A stretch of DNA of 7,068 nucleotides from Candidatus Woesearchaeota archaeon (GTDB lineage Archaea; Nanoarchaeota; Nanoarchaeia; Woesearchaeales; CALCXY01), in assembly GCA_030751555.1 (NCBI GenBank), contig JASMFX010000001.1, forward strand, positions 1 to 7,068, in the 5' to 3' direction. The translations under genes and the position numbers were made by a program. Shown in pieces: positions 1 through 4,804 of this stretch. A model generated the notes under the pieces. It ran no database searches, was not told the origin of the DNA, and saw nothing but the letters and a program-made list of their open reading frames with translations. The number at the start of each line of letters is the position of its first letter. The stretch's first letter is position 1.

Positions 1-1209
1 ATCAATAATTTTCACATTATATTCTTTGCAAATTTTGTTAAGTAAGCTAGTAGTAACCAATGTTTTTATTACAAGAGAGTCTTTATTTAATTCTCCCTTT
101 TCTTTTCTAGCCTCAAGCAAGGATGCTAATGCAATAATCCCTATCTGGTTACCATTGAGGTAGTGCCATTCTCCTTGATGCAGAACAGAGATTCCCATTC
201 TGTCAGCGTCAGGATCTGTTGAGATGATCAGTTCTTGACCTTTTGCATTTTTATAACAGGTTTCCATGGATTCTGGAACCTCGGGATTTGGAATATTGAA
301 TTTTATGTTGGTAAAAAATCCATCAGGAGTCTTAGTATCTGGATCTAGGGTAATATCAAAACCAAGTCTTTCTAATGTAGCATAGACATTTGTTTCTCCT
401 ACTCCATGTAATGGACTGAACAAAATTTTTATATCTCTTTGATCTGGATAATTAGACAATTTTGTGGTTACATCAAGGTAGGCTTCATCCATCTCTTTTC
501 CTAATTTCTCAATTAAGCTCTTATCACCTTTTTCATTTATTTCCTTAACGGCATTTACGGTATCGGCCAGAATTTCATCGTATGGTGGTATGAGCTGGCT
601 TCCATCTGCAGCATATACTTTCTTTCCGTTATCTTCCTTAGGATTATGGGAAGCGCTGATGTTTACACCAGCTATAGCCTTCAGATGACGAATAGCAAAA
701 GAAAGTTCAGGTGTGGTTCTGATTTCTTTAAAAAAATAAATTTTAATGCCATTGGCAGTGTATACTTTGGTAGCTTCTTGTGCTAATTTCTTTGAAGTTA
801 TGCCTTTCACAGGATTTTCTATGGAGTCATCATAAATTCCAGTTTCTGGATACTTTCTTACATCATATGCTATAACTATCCCTCTTTCCTTTGCATCTTT
901 GTGCTGCTTGAGAAGATATTCAGAATGTCCCTGAGCTGAGGCTTTAACTGTCCAAGGGTTCATTCTGTTGGTTCCAACACCAACAGGGCCCCTTCTTCCA
1001 CCAGTTCCAAAGGGAATGACTTGATAAAAACTATCCAAAAGTAGATCAAATTTTTTCTCTTTGATGAGATACACTATCTGTCCCTTATAGGCCTTAAACA
1101 TATCATCAGTGAGCCATTTTTTAATATTTTTCAAAGCTTCTATCTTATACTTCTGAGAAACCTCTACTGATTTGAATCCTTCTTCTACTTTTTTAATCTC
1201 ATCTATCAT
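1..1209 (-). CDS. phosphohexomutase, PGM2/PgcA type (phosphomannomutase or phosphoglucomutase), 3' part outside window
   Basis: Alpha-D-phosphohexomutase superfamily enzyme that interconverts hexose-6-phosphate and hexose-1-phosphate in the cytoplasm. The 403 residues seen begin MIDEIKKVEEG. Visible motifs are GTGGRRGPVGVGTNRMN near residues 68-84 (substrate phosphate loop), ISASHNPKEDNGKKVY at about 184-199 with the likely phosphoserine S187, and the metal-binding loop DPDADRMGI at 332-340. The GTNRMN and LNGNQIG signatures are typical of the PgcA/PGM2 branch rather than of classical ManB. Family members are about 570-600 residues long, so roughly a third is missing beyond the left edge. The ATG overlaps the manC stop as ATGA, and an AAGGTGG sequence lies 4 nt upstream. 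Pairing with manC suggests that it supplies mannose-1-phosphate, but glucose-1-phosphate cannot be excluded. The family is certain; the substrate is inferred from context. Confidence 0.93.
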   Translation of the reverse strand, partial: MIDEIKKVEEGFKSVEVSQKYKIEALKNIKKWLTDDMFKAYKGQIVYLIKEKKFDLLLDSFYQVIPFGTGGRRGPVGVGTNRMNPWTVKASAQGHSEYLLKQHKDAKERGIVIAYDVRKYPETGIYDDSIENPVKGITSKKLAQEATKVYTANGIKIYFFKEIRTTPELSFAIRHLKAIAGVNISASHNPKEDNGKKVYAADGSQLIPPYDEILADTVNAVKEINEKGDKSLIEKLGKEMDEAYLDVTTKLSNYPDQRDIKILFSPLHGVGETNVYATLERLGFDITLDPDTKTPDGFFTNIKFNIPNPEVPESMETCYKNAKGQELIISTDPDADRMGISVLHQGEWHYLNGNQIGIIALASLLEARKEKGELNKDSLVIKTLVTTSLLNKICKEYNVKIID

Positions 1210-2408
1210 AAATCCACCTTTTTTATAATAATCTCATCTTCTTTCTTCTCAATGCTTAAATTTTCCACGTCTATTGTGGCTATTACATAATCTCCCTTAA
1301 CTGTGCAATTATTACTATTTATATTTATCCACAATTTTTGAGGATTATTAGTATAGTCTCTGAATAAAGCTGGGTTTTTTCCAATGATTTTCTGGACAGC
1401 ATCCTTTGCTTTTTGGCTTTCTTTTTTCTTGCAAACCAATAAGGAATCCTTTGTATCTACTATTATAATATTGTCAATGTTTTCTGCTTTTATTGTCCTA
1501 TTAGTATCGCCAAAAATAATGCAATTGCTTGCAGAGCCTTCAAAAAGTGCATTGATAACATTGCCATTTGTATCTTTTCTATGGACTCTTTCCATGGCAT
1601 CCCAGTCTCCGATATCATCCCAGTGCATTTCACCTCTTACAACAACAGTGTTTTCTGCTTTTTCCATAATTCCATAGTCAATCGAGATGCTCTCAAGCTT
1701 TTCAAACTCTTCTCTGAGGACTTTTTCACTAAAACAGGACTGTTTTATTTTCATTAATGCTTCATAGAGCTCTGGCATGTGTTTTTTCATTGTCTCTAGC
1801 ATGACTGATACTTTCGCAATAAACATTCCTGAATTCCAGAGATAGTCTCCTGACTCTAAAAATCTTTTAGCTGTGATTAGATTTGGCTTTTCTTTAAATT
1901 CCTTGAGCTGATAGATGTAGACCCCATCAATTGTTTTAAGCAGTTCTCCTTGGTGAATATATCCAAAGCCTGTATGTGGATGGGTAGGTTTAATACCAAT
2001 AAGAACAATATTATCCTGTTCAGCCATTTTTTCTGCGGCTTTGATGTGTTTAATATAAAGATCCTCATCTTTGTAGATATGGTCTGTTGTCTCTATAAAC
2101 ATTATTGCATCAGGATCGTCTTCCATTACTTTAATAGCACTTAATCCTATGCATGCTGCTGTGTTCTTTGCCATAGGTTCAATTGCAAACTTAACATCAG
2201 GGAGAAGGTTCTTTAGTATTGATGCAAGGTGTTTTCCTGTTGAAACATATATATCTTTATTTTCTAGCAATGGTGATAACCTGTCTACTGTTATCTCCAC
2301 CATGCTTTTATGATTAAGAATTTTCAGACATTGCTTCGGCATGTTAATTCTGGATTGGGGCCAAAACCTTTCTCCTTTCCCGCCGGCCATTATAACAGCT
2401 TTAAGCAT
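1206..2408 (-). CDS. manC: mannose-1-phosphate guanylyltransferase (GDP-mannose synthesis)
   Basis: Makes GDP-mannose and pyrophosphate from mannose-1-phosphate and GTP in the cytoplasm. The 400-residue protein has the nucleotidyltransferase signature AGGKGERFWPQSRINMPKQ at about residues 8-26, EPMAKNTAACIGL at 77-89, TTDH at 107-110 where relatives usually have P(S/A)DH, FKEKP at 171-175, WNSGMF at 191-196, SIDYGIMEK at 242-250 and WDDIGDW at 263-269. It lacks the C-terminal phosphomannose isomerase cupin domain of the long bacterial ManC form, so it is the monofunctional type with a short extra beta-rich tail. It is the first gene of an operon with the downstream phosphohexomutase (4-base overlap). 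A TATA-like box about 26 nt upstream and no ribosome binding site point to a leaderless transcript starting at the ATG. The family assignment is secure; which sugar coat uses the product is unknown. Confidence 0.95.
   Translation of the reverse strand: MLKAVIMAGGKGERFWPQSRINMPKQCLKILNHKSMVEITVDRLSPLLENKDIYVSTGKHLASILKNLLPDVKFAIEPMAKNTAACIGLSAIKVMEDDPDAIMFIETTDHIYKDEDLYIKHIKAAEKMAEQDNIVLIGIKPTHPHTGFGYIHQGELLKTIDGVYIYQLKEFKEKPNLITAKRFLESGDYLWNSGMFIAKVSVMLETMKKHMPELYEALMKIKQSCFSEKVLREEFEKLESISIDYGIMEKAENTVVVRGEMHWDDIGDWDAMERVHRKDTNGNVINALFEGSASNCIIFGDTNRTIKAENIDNIIIVDTKDSLLVCKKKESQKAKDAVQKIIGKNPALFRDYTNNPQKLWININSNNCTVKGDYVIATIDVENLSIEKKEDEIIIKKVDL
1214..1220 (-). promoter_or_regulatory. Shine-Dalgarno site of the phosphohexomutase gene
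   Basis: On the minus strand AAGGTGG sits 4 nt before the ATG at 1209, inside the end of manC. It matches the GAGGTGA core complementary to the 16S rRNA tail. Together with the ATGA overlap it supports translation of the second operon gene by coupling or re-initiation. Confidence 0.7.
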
Positions 2409-2430
2409 GACTAAATGGCAATGGGAATAG

Positions 2431-2438
2431 TTTATAAA
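2431..2438 (-). promoter_or_regulatory. archaeal TATA box of the manC operon
   Basis: The sequence TTTATAAA is centred about 26 nt upstream of the manC ATG (A at 2408). That is the distance from an archaeal TATA box to the transcription start, so the transcript would begin at or next to the ATG. No purine-rich ribosome binding site lies between the box and the start. The BRE is not well marked (CAACAACC precedes the box). Confidence 0.65.
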
Positions 2439-2465
2439 GGTTGTTGAAGATTGTTCTAGATGTGG

Positions 2466-2498
2466 AATCGGTCTGTGTTATTTAGCAATTTCCCCCAT
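2466..2498 (-). repeat. second, downstream copy of the sensor gene's 3' end
   Basis: This 33-nt stretch matches 2559-2591 at 27 of 33 positions, with a perfect 12-nt core (TTATTTAGCAAT on the plus strand). On the minus strand it reads ATG GGG GAA ATT GCT AAA TAA (MGEIAK, stop), against VMWEIAK plus stop at the real end of the sensor gene. The copies are 93 nt apart, a multiple of three, and the frame between the two stops is open for 30 codons. This could be a relic of a duplicated or earlier gene end. Confidence 0.6.
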
Positions 2499-2530
2499 TT
2501 GTGCTTTCACGTACACTCGTGGACAATGTA

Positions 2531-2557
2531 ATGGGACTTCGTAGAACTCAGTCCCAT
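2531..2557. repeat. inverted repeat / hairpin downstream of the sensor gene
   Basis: ATGGGACT at 2531-2538 and AGTCCCAT at 2550-2557 form an 8-bp perfect stem around an 11-nt loop, 13 nt past the stop of the minus-strand sensor gene. It could protect or end that transcript, but no T-rich tract follows on the minus strand, so it does not look like a classical terminator. Confidence 0.4.
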
Positions 2558-2558
2558 G

Positions 2559-2591
2559 AATTGGCCTGCATTATTTAGCAATCTCCCACAT
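2559..2591 (-). repeat. upstream copy of the 33-nt direct repeat, at the end of the sensor gene
   Basis: This is the partner of 2466-2498. It covers the last codons and stop of the sensor gene plus 12 nt of downstream sequence, so the similarity extends past the coding part. The two copies differ at six positions. Confidence 0.6.
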
Positions 2592-3251
2592 AACCTCAAA
2601 GTATTTTCTAAAAGAATCAGTTATCTCTTTGTTTTCAATAATCATGACTATTGGGTTTTTTGAAAATACTACAAAAAATGTTGTATCATGATACATGTTT
2701 ACTTCCATTGGAGTTATGAATTCTTTTGGAAGTGTCTTAGCTCTGCCTTTGTAAATGATTAAATTCTGAATTTGATCTATAGTGTCTTCATCAAATATTA
2801 CTCTACTGTTTACATTCTTTTTATTAATTTTCTTCATAATATCAATAAATAATGGAAGGAATCTTTTAGATTCATTAGATGCTCCAAAGCAGGTATACTC
2901 TTCTCCGGTTTTTAATTTTTCACTCATTTGAGTGAATACCCTCTTTACTGCATCATCACCTGTTAAGGTTGTTACAGGATTATCCCACAGGATCTTAAAA
3001 TGTTTTTTATAGGAATCTGCCAGTGATTTATTATTGATTAGGATAAAGGAAAGTGGATCCCAAAGATGAAATGCAACATGATCGCCAAAGGCAGTGATTG
3101 TTGTAGGATTAAAATATTCCTTAGGGACTCTTTTATAATGGATTTGAGGATAGTCATAGGTAAATGTTGCTTCTTCACTAATAAATGCATACTCATGTAG
3201 CCCAATTTTTTGGCTTTCTTTGAAAAATTTCTTCATCATAATAGGATCCAT
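2571..3251 (-). CDS. tandem TrmB-like sensor-domain protein, probably 5'-truncated
   Basis: The 226-residue product resembles the C-terminal effector region of TrmB-family archaeal transcription regulators, but no N-terminal winged-helix DNA-binding domain is encoded. Two copies of the same unit are visible. The signature VPKEYFNP...NNKSLADSYKKHF..LWD at about residues 42-90 recurs as LPKEFITP...ENKEITDSFRKYFEVMWEIAK at about 174-226. Unit 2 begins with LTGDDAVKRVF...GEEYTCFGAS at about 97-125. The matching start of unit 1 (YKEGFRTLL...KKHYGFGFDE) lies upstream of the ATG, in the same open frame to about 3386, where no ATG, GTG or TTG codon occurs. Unit 1 is therefore cut when translation begins at 3251. 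No TATA box sits at the expected distance from this ATG. It may be a degraded regulator, or a small-ligand sensor acting with another protein. The domain family comes from remembered consensus, not a search. Confidence 0.65.
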   Translation of the reverse strand: MDPIMMKKFFKESQKIGLHEYAFISEEATFTYDYPQIHYKRVPKEYFNPTTITAFGDHVAFHLWDPLSFILINNKSLADSYKKHFKILWDNPVTTLTGDDAVKRVFTQMSEKLKTGEEYTCFGASNESKRFLPLFIDIMKKINKKNVNSRVIFDEDTIDQIQNLIIYKGRAKTLPKEFITPMEVNMYHDTTFFVVFSKNPIVMIIENKEITDSFRKYFEVMWEIAK

Positions 3252-3386
3252 GTCTTCATATCTCTGTTCATCAAAGCCAAAGCCATAGTGTTTTTTATCA
3301 GGGCTTTTTAAGACTAAATTTAATAGTGTTCTGAAGCCTTCTTTGTATGGGTCCTTATGATCTAGGAGATGGAAGAAGTTTAGTAA
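3252..3386 (-). pseudogene. in-frame upstream remnant of the first TrmB-like sensor unit
   Basis: These 45 codons are open and in frame with the sensor gene below, bounded by TGA at 3389-3387. They read ...HKDPYKEGFRTLLNLVLK... then KKHYGFGFDEQRYED, which lines up with the start of the second sensor unit (LTGDDAVKRVF, EEYTCFGASNESKR). There is no usual start codon, and the helix-turn-helix normally found further upstream is absent. The 5' end overlaps the opposite-strand gene that starts at 3347. I infer that the original regulator lost its N-terminus here. Confidence 0.5.
3319..3325 (+). promoter_or_regulatory. TATA-like box for the gene at 3347
   Basis: TTTAATA is centred 25 nt before the ATG at 3347, the spacing expected for a leaderless archaeal transcript. 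It is a weaker match than the boxes of the other two genes and lies inside the remnant of the opposite-strand sensor gene. No ribosome binding site precedes the ATG. Confidence 0.45.
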
Positions 3387-3877
3387 TCAAAGAGTATTCA
3401 GATCTGAATCCTAAACTATTATGGAGCCATACAAAGGAGTTTCCCTGTAAAAAGATCACAATTTACTGTATTTACAAAAATGTAAAATTCAGCTGTGACG
3501 CTATAAGTGTCCATACACAATACAATGGTGATCCTATCAAAGGATTGGAATCTTTTAGAGTTGAGATAGATGGAAAACCCTGTCATCAATTAGGATTACT
3601 AAGAGTGCTTAATGAGTATGTTGAATCAAAAGCTCAGGAACAATGGGATAGGCTTATGTCCCTGGATCATGAAGCATTAAAGCGGAAGCTCTTGTTAATG
3701 CGTTGCTATACTTTTAAGGATTTTTTTGAGTTTTTAGGGATTAATTGGATTTCTGATAAATCTATGCTTGATGCTATCAAAGATAAAGAATTTTCAAGTA
3801 TTTTCAAGCCCCCTAAAACTAATCAAAAAGAATACTGGAGAAGGGTATTGGATCCTCATGATGAGTTTTATCCATGA
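3347..3877 (+). CDS. unrecognised 176-residue protein
   Basis: I do not recognise a family. The 176-residue product is soluble, with no signal peptide or membrane segment. Residues about 34-76 look beta-rich (KKITIYCIYKNVKFSCDA, then ESFRVEIDGK). Residues about 82-130 are mostly amphipathic helix with a charged stretch (AQEQWDRLMSLDHEALKRK), and the tail is rich in aromatics and charge (KEYWRRVLDPHDEFYP). Four cysteines (34, 41, 50, 79) fall in the beta-rich half without a CxxC. An in-frame stop at 3332-3334 makes ATG 3347 the first possible ATG. The TATA-like box 25 nt upstream supports this start. It is the first of two plus-strand genes between minus-strand genes and shares the unusual opening Met-Gly-Pro with the next one. 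Its first 43 bases run antisense to the remnant of the sensor gene. Confidence 0.7.
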   Translation: MGPYDLGDGRSLVIKEYSDLNPKLLWSHTKEFPCKKITIYCIYKNVKFSCDAISVHTQYNGDPIKGLESFRVEIDGKPCHQLGLLRVLNEYVESKAQEQWDRLMSLDHEALKRKLLLMRCYTFKDFFEFLGINWISDKSMLDAIKDKEFSSIFKPPKTNQKEYWRRVLDPHDEFYP

Positions 3878-3904
3878 ATGCTTATAATTTATATTATCTT
3901 GTAT

Positions 3905-3919
3905 GGAAAAGTATATATA
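3905..3919 (+). promoter_or_regulatory. archaeal BRE plus TATA box for the gene at 3941
   Basis: The purine-rich GGAAAAG (3905-3911, BRE-like) is followed directly by TATATATA (3912-3919), centred about 25 nt before the ATG at 3941. This is the clearest promoter in the window and predicts a leaderless transcript. It gives this gene its own promoter, separate from the gene ending at 3877. Confidence 0.75.
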
Positions 3920-3940
3920 GCAGTTCTTTAGCTATACACT

Positions 3941-4804
3941 ATGGGGCCACATATAAATTCACACTTGGAATCCTATCATTCTGCCCTGGAAAGACTGCCG
4001 ATTGAAAATCCTACATTTTCAGATTTCAAATCTTTGTTACCTCATCTATCTGCTTCTGAATTAGGGGGGTTAATGGATTCAGATGGTTATACCCTAATCG
4101 CAGCTCCTCCTTTGTTGGTAAAGGGGGCTTTTCAGGGGCTTTGTTATGAAAATAGAGTCACAAGACCAGAAGGGCCAAGAATTTTTTCTGCTGGATCCGG
4201 AAGAATAGTAACTAAACGAGACAGAGCATTTGAACGTAGTGCCAGAGCCTTGGCTTTTGCTTATGTTCATTGGAAAGACAAGCTTATTGAGGATAAATGG
4301 GAAGATGTTGGTTCTTATGTAATTCTTGATTTAAATGATTTACATGGAGGAGATTTTCCTAGGATTGTGGATAGTGTTTACTATGCAACTATGAGCCCTT
4401 TTAAGGAACTGCAAATAGGATATGGTAATGTTAATGATCCTTCTCTTATAGGGCCTGTCGTGATAGGAAGGATATTGGGAAGGGAGATGGAAGGGAATCG
4501 ATATGATACTATTCTTGATGGTAGAGTAAATAAAAGATGGAAGGATCGATATGACTTTGCAGGTGCTGTTTGTCTGGAGGATGGAAGCACTTTACTGAGA
4601 TCTGGAAACCAGATTCGTTGCGAGGAGTGTGATACTCCCTACATGCCTAGTGGAACTACTTGGCAAAGGGGAGGAGGTAATCTGCATTCTTTAGTCAGGT
4701 GGCAAGTTGAGACAGTAAGAAAAGAACATCTATCTGAGAGAAGAAGTTATCTCTCTTTACCAGTTAGATCTAACTTTCCGAGCCTTCATGCAAGAGTTCT
4801 TTAA
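3941..4804 (+). CDS. unrecognised 287-residue protein with possible degenerate diadenylate cyclase-like fold
   Basis: There is no firm family match. The order of segments in the C-terminal two thirds resembles the DisA_N (diadenylate cyclase) domain of archaeal DacZ proteins. A helix AFERSARALAFAYVHW (96-111) corresponds to the FER..ALELA helix. The strand GSYVILDL (124-131) corresponds to GALFVIGD, and SPF at 152-154 to the NPF turn. YDFAGAVCLEDGSTLLRSG (204-222) corresponds to the DGA strand-turn, and GGGNLHS (244-250) to the GARH/RHR loop. The catalytic Asp is replaced (A207) and the arginines of RHR are missing, so if the fold is right it is probably not a normal c-di-AMP synthase. One CxxC (C227, C230) lies in the insert between the two motifs. 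There is no signal peptide or membrane segment. The promoter 25 nt upstream supports the ATG. The stop TAA shares the palindrome TTAA with the convergent gene. This comparison is from memory and may be coincidence. Confidence 0.7.
   Translation: MGPHINSHLESYHSALERLPIENPTFSDFKSLLPHLSASELGGLMDSDGYTLIAAPPLLVKGAFQGLCYENRVTRPEGPRIFSAGSGRIVTKRDRAFERSARALAFAYVHWKDKLIEDKWEDVGSYVILDLNDLHGGDFPRIVDSVYYATMSPFKELQIGYGNVNDPSLIGPVVIGRILGREMEGNRYDTILDGRVNKRWKDRYDFAGAVCLEDGSTLLRSGNQIRCEECDTPYMPSGTTWQRGGGNLHSLVRWQVETVRKEHLSERRSYLSLPVRSNFPSLHARVL

Noticed and set aside
1384..1677. Plus-strand frame of 97 codons opposite manC
   Set aside because: manC is conserved across this whole stretch, so the hydrophobic antisense frame is a by-product.
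2409..2570. tRNA or other structured RNA gene in the intergenic region
   Set aside because: No T-loop, acceptor stem or CCA-type end could be found; only one short hairpin and the direct repeat are present.
3874..4002. Possible small plus-strand frame starting with the ATGA at the end of the 3347 gene
   Set aside because: It runs across the promoter and into the start of the gene at 3941 in another frame, with no recognisable content.
4381..4590. Minus-strand frame of 69 codons inside the gene at 3941
   Set aside because: It is short and has no promoter; the plus-strand gene has a strong promoter at the right distance.
4762..4775. 14-bp perfect palindrome AGTTAGATCTAACT near the end of the gene at 3941
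   Set aside because: It lies inside coding sequence, has no loop or T-tract, and may be chance; there is no second copy to suggest an operator.
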